33,574 bases of DNA, from positions 1 through 33,574 of the forward strand of contig CAKTMW010000018.1 in the NCBI GenBank assembly GCA_934574095.1, read 5' to 3'. This document shows positions 16,112 through 25,837 of this stretch, piece after piece (the first letter of the stretch is position 1; every line of letters begins with the position of its first letter). Position numbers and translations under genes: made by a program. The notes under the pieces are model-generated. The model made no database searches. It was not told the origin of the DNA and worked only from the letters and a program-made list of their open reading frames with translations. The stretch is from an uncultured Oscillospiraceae bacterium (GTDB lineage Bacteria; Bacillota; Clostridia; Oscillospirales; Oscillospiraceae).

Positions 16112-16981
16112 ATGGGATTTTTCAAGCAGCTCAAGGAGGCATGGCTGGCCTCTGTGACATTTGATAAGCTGGACGACGAGTTTTACGACCAGCTGGAGGA
16201 AGCGCTGATCCTGGCCGATATGGGCGTGGAGTCCGCCACCGACGCGGTGGCGAAGCTGCGCAAAAGGGTGAAGGAGCGGCTGCTGACCCGCGCCGACGAG
16301 GTGAAGGACGCCCTGCGGGCCATTCTGGCGGAAAAGCTGGAGGTGGGCGACGCGGCGCTGAACCTGTCCACCACCCCCAGCGTCGTATTGTTCATCGGCG
16401 TCAACGGCGTGGGCAAGACCACGTCCATCGGCAAGCTGGCCGCCCAGCTGAAGGCGGAGGGCAAGAAGGTGCTGCTGTGCGCCGGCGATACCTTCCGCGC
16501 CGCCGCCGCCGACCAGCTGGAGATATGGGCTGACCGCGCCGGCGTGGACATCATCCGCCAGCACGAGGGCGCCGACCCCGGCGCGGTGCTGTTCGACGCC
16601 TTACAGGCCGCCAAGGCCCGCGGCGTGGACGTGGTGCTGTGCGACACGGCGGGCCGCCTGCACAACAAGCAGAACCTGATGAACGAACTGGCCAAGCTGC
16701 GGAAGATCATCGCCCGCGAGTGCCCGGATTCCGTGTGCGAGACGCTGCTGGTGCTGGACGCCACCACCGGCCAGAACGGACTTGTCCAGGCCCGCACCTT
16801 CAAGGAGACGGCGGGGCTGACCGGCATCATCCTCACCAAGCTGGACGGCACCGCCAAGGGCGGTATCGTGGTGGCCATCGCCCAGGAATTGCAGGTGCCG
16901 GTGAAGTTCGTGGGCGTGGGCGAGGGCATCAACGACCTGAAGCCCTTTGACGCAAAGGAATTCACCGCAGACCTGTTCTGA
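16112..16981 (+). CDS. ftsY: Signal recognition particle receptor FtsY
   Basis: This 289-residue SRP GTPase docks SRP-bound ribosomes at the membrane. The N domain is at 1-85. The G domain has G1 GVNGVGKTT (96-104), DTAGR (178-182) and [10 protein letters not shown] (242-251). There is almost no acidic A domain, as in many Gram-positive FtsY proteins; membrane contact then relies on the N-terminal helix ([12 protein letters not shown]). AAGGAGG precedes the ATG, ten bases after the smc stop. The smc-ftsY pairing is conserved in Firmicutes. Confidence 0.95.
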   Translation: MGFFKQLKEAWLASVTFDKLDDEFYDQLEEALILADMGVESATDAVAKLRKRVKERLLTRADEVKDALRAILAEKLEVGDAALNLSTTPSVVLFIGVNGVGKTTSIGKLAAQLKAEGKKVLLCAGDTFRAAAADQLEIWADRAGVDIIRQHEGADPGAVLFDALQAAKARGVDVVLCDTAGRLHNKQNLMNELAKLRKIIARECPDSVCETLLVLDATTGQNGLVQARTFKETAGLTGIILTKLDGTAKGGIVVAIAQELQVPVKFVGVGEGINDLKPFDAKEFTADLF

Positions 16982-17004
16982 TTTGAAAAACCACCGAAGG
17001 GGGA

Positions 17005-17739
17005 ATGATATCCGTGATCAGAGCCGACGGAAGAAAATACAATGAACTGCGCGATGTGACCATCACGCCGGATTTCAACAAATTTGCCGAGGGCAGCGTT
17101 TTGATCCGCTGCGGCGACACGGTGGTGCTGTGCACCGCCTCGGTGGAGGAGAAGGTGCCGCCCCATGTGAAGCCCGGCTGCGGCTGGGTCACGGCGGAGT
17201 ACGCCATGCTGCCCCGCGCCAACCGCCAGCGCAGCCGCCGTGATGTGGACAAGCTGAAGCTGGCCGGACGCAGCGCGGAGATTCAGCGGCTCATCGGCCG
17301 CAGCCTCCGGGCGGCGGTGGATATGCAGCTGCTGGGCGAGCGCACCGTCACCATCGACTGCGACGTATTGCAGGGCGACGGCGGCACCCGTACCGCCAGC
17401 GTCACCGGCGGCTTTGTGGCCCTGGCGCTGGCTTGTCAATGGCTGGTGAGGGAGGGCTATATCAGCCGTATGCCCATCAAGCATTACGTGGCGGGCGTCA
17501 GCGCCGGTATCGTGGAGGATACGGCGGTGCTGGACCTGCCCTACGCCGAGGACAGCCGGGCCCAGGTGGACCTGAACTGCATCATGAACGAGCAAGGCGA
17601 GATCATTGAGATCCAGGGCACCGGCGAGGGCCGGGCCTTCACCGTGGCGGAGCAGCAGGAGCTGGTGGCCCTATGCGCCATCGGCAACCGGGCGCTCATC
17701 GCCAAACAGAAAGAGGTATTGGGGGACATTCTGCGATGA
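17005..17739 (+). CDS. rph: Ribonuclease PH
   Basis: This 244-residue phosphorolytic 3'-to-5' exoribonuclease trims tRNA precursors. Family marks are RADGRKYNELRDVTI at the start, the basic stretch RQRSRRDVDKLKL, GRSLRAAVD, and the phosphate-binding QGDGGTRTASVTGG. Length is normal, with no fusion to RdgB, although the rdgB gene follows with a four-base overlap and the two functions are fused in some Firmicutes. Start: ATG at 17005 has GAAGGG close by; GTG at 17014 (giving VIRADGRK) is possible because the spacing to the first is tight. It lies 23 bases after ftsY. Confidence 0.94.
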   Translation: MISVIRADGRKYNELRDVTITPDFNKFAEGSVLIRCGDTVVLCTASVEEKVPPHVKPGCGWVTAEYAMLPRANRQRSRRDVDKLKLAGRSAEIQRLIGRSLRAAVDMQLLGERTVTIDCDVLQGDGGTRTASVTGGFVALALACQWLVREGYISRMPIKHYVAGVSAGIVEDTAVLDLPYAEDSRAQVDLNCIMNEQGEIIEIQGTGEGRAFTVAEQQELVALCAIGNRALIAKQKEVLGDILR

Positions 17740-18326
17740 AATTTGTATTGGCCTCCCACAACAGTGGGAAATTGAAGGAGATGCAGGAGATACTGTCCCA
17801 GCTGGGCGTGGAAGTGGTGCTGGAATCCAATCTGGGTCTTGCATTGGACGTGGAGGAGACGGGCACTACCTTTGCCGAGAACGCCGCGCTGAAGGCCAAA
17901 GCCGTCATGGAAGCCAGCGGCCTGCCCGCCATCGGCGACGACTCCGGATTGTGCGTGGACTGGTTGCAGGGCGCGCCGGGCATCTACTCCGCCCGGTACG
18001 GCAATCTGGACAGCGACCCGGCCCGCTGCGCTTTGCTGCTGCAAAATATGCGGGGCGCGACGAACCGCGCCGCCCATTTCCATACGTCCATCTGCTGCGC
18101 CTTCCCCAACGGCGACGTGCTGACCGCCGACGGCGACTGCCACGGCACCATCGCCTTCGCCCCCATGGGGGAGCGGGGCTTCGGCTATGATCCTGTGTTC
18201 TTCGTGCCGGAGAAGCGCCGCACCTTCGCCCAGCTGACGGCGGAGGAGAAAAACGAGATATCCCACCGGGGCAACGCTTTGCGCGTATTTGCCGCGGAAT
18301 TGAAAGAGTATTTGGAGAAGCACTGA
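17736..18326 (+). CDS. rdgB: XTP/dITP diphosphatase (RdgB/HAM1 family)
   Basis: This 196-residue nucleotide sanitation enzyme hydrolyses non-canonical purine triphosphates (XTP, ITP, dITP) to monophosphates. Seen: the opening KFVLASHNSGKLKEM with the SHNxxK motif, FAENAALKA, GDDSGLCVDWL, GIYSARYG and GFGYDPVFF. Its ATG overlaps the rph stop (ATGA), so translation is coupled; a longer frame starting at 17673 runs inside rph and is not the gene. The length is typical of the family. Confidence 0.94.
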   Translation: MKFVLASHNSGKLKEMQEILSQLGVEVVLESNLGLALDVEETGTTFAENAALKAKAVMEASGLPAIGDDSGLCVDWLQGAPGIYSARYGNLDSDPARCALLLQNMRGATNRAAHFHTSICCAFPNGDVLTADGDCHGTIAFAPMGERGFGYDPVFFVPEKRRTFAQLTAEEKNEISHRGNALRVFAAELKEYLEKH

Positions 18327-18327
18327 T

Positions 18328-18642
18328 ATGGAACTGACAAGTAAGCAGCGCGCCCAGCTGCGGGGCATGGCGTCCACCATAGACACCATCCTCCATGTGG
18401 GCAAGGACGGCATCGGCGACAACCTGGTGAAGCAGGCCAACGACGCTCTGGAGGCCCGTGAGCTCATCAAGGGCCGGGTGTTGGAAAACAGTATGTATAC
18501 CGCCCGTGAGGCGGCGGAGGAGCTGGCCGTGGCCACCCGCAGCGAGGTGGTGCAGGTCATCGGCAGCAAGTTCGTGCTGTACCGCTATCAGCACAACAAG
18601 GAAAAGCGGAAAATACAGCTGGTCAAGGCGAAGCAGGCATGA
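18328..18642 (+). CDS. yhbY: YhbY/CRM-domain RNA-binding protein
   Basis: This 104-residue protein is a single CRM (CRS1-YhbY) domain: LTSKQRAQLRGMAS, the GKDGIGDNLVKQANDAL segment corresponding to the GxxG-type RNA-binding loop region, and LIKGRVLENS. YhbY associates with pre-50S ribosomal particles. The start lies one base after the rdgB stop; its ribosome binding site (TTGGAG) is inside rdgB. The next gene overlaps it by four bases. Position among rsfS and rph fits a role in ribosome biogenesis. Confidence 0.92.
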   Translation: MELTSKQRAQLRGMASTIDTILHVGKDGIGDNLVKQANDALEARELIKGRVLENSMYTAREAAEELAVATRSEVVQVIGSKFVLYRYQHNKEKRKIQLVKAKQA

Positions 18643-19841
18643 GGATCGGCATTTTCGGCGGGACCTTCAACCCGCCCCACAACGGCCATGTGACCATGGC
18701 CCGCGCCGCCGTGAAACAGCTGGGATTGGATAAGCTGCTGATCGTCCCGGACAATGTGCCGCCCCACAAGCCGCTGCCGTCCGTCGTCACGGCGCGGCAG
18801 CGTTATGACATGGCGGCCCTGATGGCCGCCCCCATCGGCCCCGTGGCCCAGGCCAGCGATATCGAGCTGCGCCGCACCGGCAAAAGCTACACCAGCGACA
18901 CCCTGCGGGAGGTGCATCAGCAGTACCCCGGCGCGGAGCTGTGGCTGCTGATGGGCTCGGATATGTTCCTGTCCCTCCACATGTGGCATGAGCCGGAGGT
19001 CATCTGCCAATTGGCTCACATCGGCGCTTTCAGCCGGGTGGAGGAGGATATCCGCGCCGCCATGGCGCGGCAGAAGGAGCTGCTGGAGGAGGGGTATCAG
19101 GCCCAGGTGACGCTGCTGGATAATCCAAAGCTCATCGAGCTGTCCTCCACCGACGTCCGCGCCGCCCTGGCGGCGGGACAGGGCAGCGACCTTGTGCCGG
19201 AGGCCGTGTGGGGCTACATCCGGCGGGAGCACCTGTACGGCACGAACGCCGACCTGAAGCACCTGACGGTGGAGGAGCTGCGACCCATCGCCCTGAGCTA
19301 TCTCAAGCCCAAGCGGATGCCCCACGTGCTGGGCACGGCGGAGACGGCGGCGGAGCTTGCCCGACGCTTCGGCGAGGATGAGACGAAAGCCCGCGTGGCG
19401 GGCCTGCTCCACGACTGTACCAAGAAGCTGAATATGGCGGAGCAGCTGGCGCTGTGTGAACAATACGGCATCCGGCTGGACCCCCTGGAGCAGAAAGCCC
19501 TGAAGCTGCTGCACGCCAAGACCGGCGCGGCCATCGCCCGCCATGTGTACGGCGCGGACGACGCGGTCTATGAGGCCATCCTCTATCACACCACCGGCCG
19601 GGCCGGCATGAGCCGGCTGGAGAAGATACTCTATCTGGCCGACTACATCGAGCCCAGCCGGGAGTTTGCCAACGACCCCGACGTGGTGCGCCTTCGGGAC
19701 GCGGTCTATGAGGACCTGGACCGGGGGCTGCTGCTGGGGCTCACCATGACCATCGACGAGATGGTGGGCATGGGCAACCCCGTTCACCACGACACATTGG
19801 ATGCAAGAGACTATCTCATTGAAAAAGGAGTGACCCTATGA
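18639..19841 (+). CDS. nadD: Fused nicotinate-nucleotide adenylyltransferase / YqeK HD phosphohydrolase
   Basis: This is a 400-residue two-domain protein. Residues 1-200 are NadD, which makes deamido-NAD from NaMN and ATP: GGTFNPPHNGH (7-17) and SSTDVR (169-174) are the nucleotidyltransferase signatures. Residues about 205-400 are YqeK, an HD-domain hydrolase of diadenosine tetraphosphate: His229, HD at 258-259 (LLHDC), His317 (YHTTG) and Asp335 (LADYIEP) are the metal-binding residues. In Bacillus these are two adjacent genes; here they are one frame with a short linker and no internal stop. The ATG overlaps the yhbY stop, and the stop overlaps the rsfS start (both ATGA). The fusion makes co-production certain; a functional link between NAD synthesis and Ap4A removal is inference. 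Confidence 0.93.
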   Translation: MRIGIFGGTFNPPHNGHVTMARAAVKQLGLDKLLIVPDNVPPHKPLPSVVTARQRYDMAALMAAPIGPVAQASDIELRRTGKSYTSDTLREVHQQYPGAELWLLMGSDMFLSLHMWHEPEVICQLAHIGAFSRVEEDIRAAMARQKELLEEGYQAQVTLLDNPKLIELSSTDVRAALAAGQGSDLVPEAVWGYIRREHLYGTNADLKHLTVEELRPIALSYLKPKRMPHVLGTAETAAELARRFGEDETKARVAGLLHDCTKKLNMAEQLALCEQYGIRLDPLEQKALKLLHAKTGAAIARHVYGADDAVYEAILYHTTGRAGMSRLEKILYLADYIEPSREFANDPDVVRLRDAVYEDLDRGLLLGLTMTIDEMVGMGNPVHHDTLDARDYLIEKGVTL

Positions 19842-20206
19842 AAACACCGAAGGAAATGGCTCTGCTGGCGGCCCGCGCCCTGTCCGACAAGAAGGGCCGG
19901 GAGATTCAGGTGCTGGAGATCGGCGAGCTGACCACCCTGGCGGATTACTTCGTCATCGCCACCGGCTCCAGCAACACCCAGATCAACGCGCTGGTGGACA
20001 ACGTGGAAAAGGTCATGGCGGAAGAAGCGGAGGAGCAGCCCCTGCACCGTGAGGGCTATCGCGGCGGCACGTGGGTGCTGCTGGACTACGGCTGCATCGC
20101 CGTGCACGTTTTCAACGCCGAGGCCCGTGAGTTCTACGGCCTGGAGCGCCTGTGGCGGGACGGCAAGCCCGTGGACATCTCCGGCGTGGTAACGCCCAAC
20201 GAGTAA
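19838..20206 (+). CDS. rsfS: Ribosome silencing factor RsfS
   Basis: This 122-residue protein is of the RsfS/Iojap family. It binds ribosomal protein L14 on the large subunit and blocks subunit joining when nutrients are low. Typical sequence: DYFVIATGSSNTQINALVDNV, then GTWVLLDYGCIAVHVF and EFYGLERLW. The start overlaps the end of nadD-yqeK by four bases. It is the last gene of the operon; a hairpin with T5 at 20498-20526, beyond repeat copy C, is the likely terminator. Confidence 0.94.
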   Translation: MKTPKEMALLAARALSDKKGREIQVLEIGELTTLADYFVIATGSSNTQINALVDNVEKVMAEEAEEQPLHREGYRGGTWVLLDYGCIAVHVFNAEAREFYGLERLWRDGKPVDISGVVTPNE

Positions 20207-20207
20207 A

Positions 20208-20239
20208 CAAAAAAGGTCTCCGGCATTCGCCGGAGACCT
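20208..20239 (-). terminator. Terminator for the dihydropyrimidinase gene (minus strand)
   Basis: AGGTCTCCGGC / GCCGGAGACCT with an ATTC loop (20214-20239) is followed by T6 on the minus strand only. A near copy of the same hairpin is at 20498-20526 on the other side of repeat copy C. Confidence 0.7.
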
Positions 20240-20261
20240 GAATTTGTCGAGAGACCATCTC

Positions 20262-20478
20262 TGTCATTCCGAACCAGTGACCGATGTCACTGGTGTGGGA
20301 ATCCGTAACCAAAGCCTCCCCTGTGTAAGGGGAGGTGTCAAAAATCTTTGATTTTTGACGGAGGGGTTGTTTGATGGACGACAATCCCCCAGTCAGCGCA
20401 GGACGCTGACAGCCCCCTTTACACAAGGGGGCCAGAAACGGATTGCCACGCCAGTGTGAGCACTGGCTCGCAATGACA
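20262..20478. repeat. Nested inverted-repeat element, copy C (long form, inner part inverted)
   Basis: 217 bases, with TGTCATTCCGAACCAGTG and CACTGGCTCGCAATGACA ends. The inner part reads CCTCCCC...GGGGAGG first and CCCCCTTTACACAAGGGGG last, opposite to copies A and B, while the outer arms keep the same orientation. Flanks TGTCGA (20245) and TCGACA (to 20491) suggest an extended unit 20245-20491. The spacer 20207-20535 contains only this element and two terminators. Confidence 0.85.
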
Positions 20479-20497
20479 GACTCTTTCGACAGTTTGG

Positions 20498-20526
20498 GGG
20501 CTCCGGCATTCGCTGGAGACCTTTTT
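20498..20526 (+). terminator. Terminator of the smc-rsfS operon
   Basis: CTCCGGC / GCTGGAG with an ATTC loop, extended by GG/CC past one mismatch, is followed by T5 on the plus strand. The sequence is almost the same as the hairpin at 20214-20239. Confidence 0.7.
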
Positions 20527-20535
20527 CTATCCGCC

Positions 20536-21903
20536 TTACAATTCGCACTTGCCGCGCTTGAGGTATTCGCCCTTTACGTCGCGGACGACGCCGTTTTCCA
20601 CCGCCAGCTGGCCCCGCAGGTACACGGCGGCGATGCTGCCGGAGGTCCGGAAGCCCTCGAAGGGCGTGTAGTCGCAGCGGGACACCATGTCGGCGGCCCG
20701 GAGGGTGTGGTCCGCCGCCGGGTCGTACACCACGATATCGGCGTCTGCGCCGGGGGCGATGCAGCCCTTGCGGGGATAGAGACCGTACAGCTTGGCGGGA
20801 TTCTCGCTGAGGGCGCGGCACAGGGTAGGCAGGTCGATGCGGCCCGCCGCCACGCCGGTGGTGTACACCACCTCGCCCCGTGTCTCCACGCCGGGCAGGC
20901 CGCCGGGAATGGTGGTGAAGTCCCCCTGTCCCGCCAGCTTCTGCTGTGTGGTGAAGGAGCAGTGGTCGGTGGACACGGTGTTCACCCGGCCCTCACGCAG
21001 GCCATCCCACAGGGCGTCCTGATCCGCCTTTTTGCGGATGGGAGGGGAGCACACGAACTTGGCGGAGGACAGCCAGTCCTCCTGATAGTACACGCTGTCA
21101 TCCAGCGCCAGATACTGGGGACACGTCTCGGAATAGACGACCTGGCCCCGTGCGCGGGCCTGATCGATCTCGCTGAGGGCCGCGGCGTTGGTGGTGTGAA
21201 CGATCACCACGGGAGCCTCCGCCGCCTGGGCGATCCGCAGGATGCGGCCCACCGCCTCCGCCTCCAGATAGTCGGGGCGGGTCTGGGGATGGCAGGAGAC
21301 GGCGTTTTCGCCCTTGGCCTTTTTCTCCGCCACCAGCGCGTCGATGACGCCGCTGTTCTCACAGTGGACGCCGCAGATACCGCCGCGAGCCTTCAGCGCC
21401 TTCAGCGCCCGGTACAGGTCGCCGTCCGGCAGCATCATGGCGGGATAGGTCATGTACATTTTGAAAGAGGTGATGCCGGCGGCAAACATATCGTCCAGCT
21501 CCGCCTCGATGCCCTCGTTCCAGTCGTCGATGGTCATGTGGAAGCCGTAGTCACAGTGGCAGTCCGCCGCCTTCTTGTGCCACAGCTCCAGACCGTAGGC
21601 CAGGGTCTCGCCCTTGTTGGGGCAGGCAAAATCGATAACGGTGGTGGTGCCGCCGCGAAGAGCGGAGCGGCTGCCGCTCTCGAAATCGTCGGCGGTGGTG
21701 GTGCTGCACACGTCCAGATCGAAGTGGGTGTGGGCGTCGATGAACCCCGGCAGCAGCAGCTTGTCGGTCACGTCCACCACCTGGGCGTCAGGCGCGTCGA
21801 TATGGGGCGCCACGGACACGATCTTCTCGCCGTCCACCAGCACGTCGGCGCTGACCACGGCGCTGCCGCTGACCACGCGGCCGCCGGTAAAGAGTCGTTT
21901 CAT
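20536..21903 (-). CDS. hydA: Dihydropyrimidinase / hydantoinase-type amidohydrolase
   Basis: This 455-residue cytosolic amidohydrolase is of normal family length. The binuclear zinc site is readable: His58 and His60 (DAHTHFDL), the carbamylated Lys148 (SFKMYMTYP), His180 (GVHCEN), His236 (VIVHTTN) and Asp313 (STDHCSF). Such enzymes open dihydrouracil, dihydrothymine or hydantoin rings in reductive pyrimidine breakdown. No dihydropyrimidine dehydrogenase or ureidopropionase gene is nearby, so the pathway context is missing and another cyclic amide is possible. The start at 21903 has AAGGAGG at nine bases; an upstream in-frame extension lies in the promoter region and is rejected. It is divergent from dnaG. 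Confidence 0.9.
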   Translation of the reverse strand: MKRLFTGGRVVSGSAVVSADVLVDGEKIVSVAPHIDAPDAQVVDVTDKLLLPGFIDAHTHFDLDVCSTTTADDFESGSRSALRGGTTTVIDFACPNKGETLAYGLELWHKKAADCHCDYGFHMTIDDWNEGIEAELDDMFAAGITSFKMYMTYPAMMLPDGDLYRALKALKARGGICGVHCENSGVIDALVAEKKAKGENAVSCHPQTRPDYLEAEAVGRILRIAQAAEAPVVIVHTTNAAALSEIDQARARGQVVYSETCPQYLALDDSVYYQEDWLSSAKFVCSPPIRKKADQDALWDGLREGRVNTVSTDHCSFTTQQKLAGQGDFTTIPGGLPGVETRGEVVYTTGVAAGRIDLPTLCRALSENPAKLYGLYPRKGCIAPGADADIVVYDPAADHTLRAADMVSRCDYTPFEGFRTSGSIAAVYLRGQLAVENGVVRDVKGEYLKRGKCEL

Positions 21904-21937
21904 AGGAAAGTGCCTCCTTGCTTGCTTAATTTTCTCC

Positions 21938-21943
21938 ATTATA
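21938..21943 (-). promoter_or_regulatory. Candidate -10 element of the dihydropyrimidinase gene
   Basis: TATAAT on the minus strand, about 35 bases before the ATG. The -35 is weak (TTGTAC only at 20 bases), which may mean an activator is needed. Confidence 0.45.
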
Positions 21944-22014
21944 GCACCAGTCCCGCTCTGTTGGTACAAAAAATTTTGTTTTTTGAAAATTTTTCGTTGA
22001 AAAAAAGAGGGTAT

Positions 22015-22035
22015 CGGGAAGTTATCCCGTATAAT
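22015..22035 (+). promoter_or_regulatory. Candidate dnaG-sigA promoter with overlapping inverted repeat
   Basis: -10 TATAAT at 22030-22035; no good -35 at 16-18 bases. CGGGA-AGTTA-TCCCG (22015-22029) fills the spacer directly upstream of the -10 and could be a protein site. Confidence 0.45.
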
Positions 22036-22081
22036 AGTATGAGGCGAAATACTGACACGCCGCGGAAGGGAGGACAAGGCC

Positions 22082-23850
22082 ATGTTTCCACAGAACTTTC
22101 TGGACGAGCTCATCGCCCGCAACGACATCGTGGACGTGGTGGGCTCCTATGTGGCGCTGACGCCGAAAGGCGGCAGCTATTGGGGCTGCTGTCCCTTCCA
22201 CAATGAAAAAACGCCCTCCTTCCACGTTTTGCAGGACAAGCAGTTCTATCACTGCTTCGGCTGCAAAAAGGGCGGCGGCGTCATCAATTTCATCATGGAT
22301 ATCGAGAATCTCTCCTATCCCGACGCCATCCGTTTCCTGGCCAAGCGGGTCAACATGGAGGTGCCGGAGGACCGGGAATCCGCCGACGCCGACCGGCTGC
22401 GCAAGCGGCTGCTGGCCCTGAACCGGGACGCCGCCCGGTGGTACTATGAGGTGCTGCAAAGCGACGATGGCGCGGCCGTCCGGGCGTATCTCAACAAGCG
22501 GGCCATTCAGCGGAAGATCGCCGTGCGCTTCGGCATGGGCGCGTCGCCGGACAGCTGGGACGCGCTGCTGCGGGCCATGACCGCAAAAGGCTACACCAAG
22601 CAGGAGCTGCTGACGGCGGGGCTGATCGTGGCCAACAAGAGCGGCGGCTTTTACGATAAGTTCCGCAACCGGCTGATGCTGCCGGTCATCGACGTGCGGG
22701 GCGACGTGGTGGGCTTCGGCAGCCGCGTCATCGACAAGTCGGAGCCGAAATACATGAACAGCACCGAAACGCCGGTATACAGCAAACGCCGGGTGCTGTA
22801 CGGTATGAACCTGGCGAAAAAGACCAAGCGTCCCAACATGATCCTGTGCGAGGGCAACCTGGACGTGGTGACGCTGCATCAGGCGGGGTTCGACAACGCG
22901 GTGGCTTCCATGGGCACGGCGCTGACCACCGAGCAGATACGACTGCTGGGCCGGTACACCAAGGAGCTGGTGCTGTGCTACGACAACGACAACGCCGGGC
23001 AGCTGGCCACGGCGCGGGCGCTGGAGATGCTGAACAACACCGAATTCACCGTCCGGGTGCTGACGCTGCCCCGGCGGCTGGTAAACGGCGAATATGTGAA
23101 GCAGGACGCCGACGATTTCATCAAATACCAGGGCGCTCCCGCCTTCGAGAGCCTGCTCTCCGGCAGCGCCAACGGCGTGGAGTTCCGCATGGCCCAGGCG
23201 GCCGCCAAATACGACCTGAAAACCGACCAGGGCCGCATCGACTACACCGCCGAGATCAGCCAGACCCTCTCCGAGCTGAACAACGCCGTGGAGCGGGAGG
23301 TCTACGCCGCCCGCGCCGCCGAGGCGGCGGGCCTGTCCCCCGACGCCGTGCGGCAGGAGGTGGAGCGGGCCGCCCGCAAGCGGCGGTACGCCGCCCGCAG
23401 AAAGCGGGAGCGGCAGGAGCTGAACCCGGCGCTGACGGCCCAGCCCGCGGCGCGGAGCAGCCGCTACGCCAACCTCCGCAGCGCCATGGCGGAGGAGGGC
23501 GTGATCCGCTTGCTGCACCTGGACCCCACGCTGTTCGGCGACGCGCCACCTCTGGCGGAGGAGGAGTTCTCCTCGCCGCTGCTGGGCAGGATATTCGCCG
23601 CCATGTGGCCCAGGCGGTATGACCGCACCGGCCTCTCCGCCCTGACGGCGGAGCTGTCCGGCGACGAGATGAGCCACCTGACCACGCTGCTGCAAAAACC
23701 GGAATCCACCGCCAACGCCCCCCAGGCCCTGGCGGACTACATACGGGTCATCCGCGAGGAGCAAGCCAAACGGGACGACTCCGGACTGGACCCGCTGCTG
23801 TTGGCACAAGAGACATTCAAAGATAAGAAACGATATGGAGGAAAGCGCAC

Positions 23851-23854
<4 letters not shown>
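22082..23854 (+). CDS. dnaG: DNA primase
   Basis: This 590-residue DnaG makes RNA primers for replication. The N-terminal zinc-binding domain has Cys37, His40, Cys58 and Cys61 ([12 protein letters not shown] ... HCFGCKKGG). The catalytic core has the EGNLDV acidic motif (Glu257) and YDNDNAG (301-303 DND), the TOPRIM metal residues. A C-terminal helicase-binding region (about 430-590) is poorly conserved, as is usual. GGAGG precedes the ATG (GGAGGACAAGGCC). The stop overlaps the sigA start by four bases: the two form the macromolecular synthesis unit, here without rpsU. Confidence 0.96.
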
Positions 23855-25242
<1,388 letters not shown>

Positions 25243-25246
25243 GCTA

Positions 25247-25340
25247 TGTCATTCCGCGCCAGTGAACACACTGGCGTGGGAATCCGTATCCGAATAAAGG
25301 AGAAACGGATTGCCACGTCGCTTCGCTCCTCGCAATGACA
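25247..25340. repeat. Inverted-repeat element, copy D (short form)
   Basis: 94 bases, TGTCATTCCGCGCCAGTG to CGCAATGACA, with AATCCGT / ACGGATT inner ends and a 15-base centre instead of the long nested insert. It lies between the sigA stop and the cupin ribosome binding site. The right arm has GTCGCTTCGCTCCTCGC, a variant known in many bacterial genomes as the source of spurious small proteins. Confidence 0.8.
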
Positions 25341-25373
25341 CATCTTACTATCTCCCACCGAAAGGAGAATCTT

Positions 25374-25709
25374 ATGATCCTTGATTTCAACGCCATGCCC
25401 GCCAACGCCGTGCCCCACTTCAAGGGCGGCGAGGGCCAGGCTATCGTCTGTAAATACGACGACCCCCGTATGGGCGCGGTGGTGCGCCTGACGCTGCCCG
25501 CCGGGTCCTCCATCGGCCTGCACACCCATACCGGCAACTGCGAGATCATCTATGTCCTGTCCGGCAGCGGCCGGTGCATCGACGACGATACCCAGTACCC
25601 CGTCGCTGCCGGGATGTGCCACTACTGTCCGGAGGGCCACACCCACAGCATCGTCAACAACGGCGATACCGACCTGGTCCTCCTGGGCGTCCTGCCCAAT
25701 GTGAAATAA
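25374..25709 (+). CDS. Small cupin-domain protein
   Basis: This is a 111-residue single-domain cupin. The metal-binding motif is visible: GLHTHTGNCEIIYVLSGSG (two His, a Glu) and, in the second motif, GMCHYCPEGHTHSI. Cupins of this size bind a metal and a small ligand, and act as isomerases, oxygenases or sugar-binding sensors; no specific activity can be assigned. The start at 25374 has AAAGGAG at eight bases; a longer frame from 25335 begins in repeat copy D and is rejected. The gene is followed within 10 bases by the plus-strand promoter of the first small-RNA/peptide module. Confidence 0.85.
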   Translation: MILDFNAMPANAVPHFKGGEGQAIVCKYDDPRMGAVVRLTLPAGSSIGLHTHTGNCEIIYVLSGSGRCIDDDTQYPVAAGMCHYCPEGHTHSIVNNGDTDLVLLGVLPNVK

Positions 25710-25715
25710 GGTGTA

Positions 25716-25743
25716 TTGACAAACACTGAAAAATGGATATAAT
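25716..25743 (+). promoter_or_regulatory. Promoter of antisense RNA 1
   Basis: -35 TTGACA, 16-base spacer, -10 TATAAT, then AAAAGCAAGGG. The same promoter and start sequence occurs at 26509, 26938 (minus strand), 28429 and, as a remnant, 28759 (minus strand). Confidence 0.85.
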
Positions 25744-25749
25744 AAAAGC

Positions 25750-25837
25750 AAGGGTATTACTGCGAAGCGGTTTTAGCCCGGTTTCGTTAAATTTTCTTGT
25801 TCAAGAAAACCGTCACTTGGCCGAGTGGCGGTTTTCC
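25750..25837 (+). ncRNA. Predicted antisense RNA 1 (antitoxin-like)
   Basis: About 88 bases from the predicted start at 25750 to the end of a terminator-like hairpin (AAAACCGTCACT / AGTGGCGGTTTT, loop TGGCCG, 25806-25835). The last ~25 bases are complementary to the 3' end of the peptide gene on the other strand, including its stop codon. Internal features are CTGC-GAA-GCGG and TTTTCTTG / CAAGAAAA, the latter competing with the terminator stem. Ends are predicted from promoter and hairpin only. An antitoxin role is inference from the architecture; txpA/RatA of Bacillus has a comparable 3' overlap. Confidence 0.6.

Noticed and set aside
13234..16134. 966-codon open frame on the minus strand opposite smc
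   Set aside because: High-GC mirror frame of smc: Leu/Gln/His-rich low-complexity translation without domains, and the plus strand is a complete SMC.
25335..25373. Earlier ATG for the cupin gene at 25335
   Set aside because: It lies in the AATGACA end of repeat copy D with no ribosome binding site; the ATG at 25374 has AAAGGAG at good distance.
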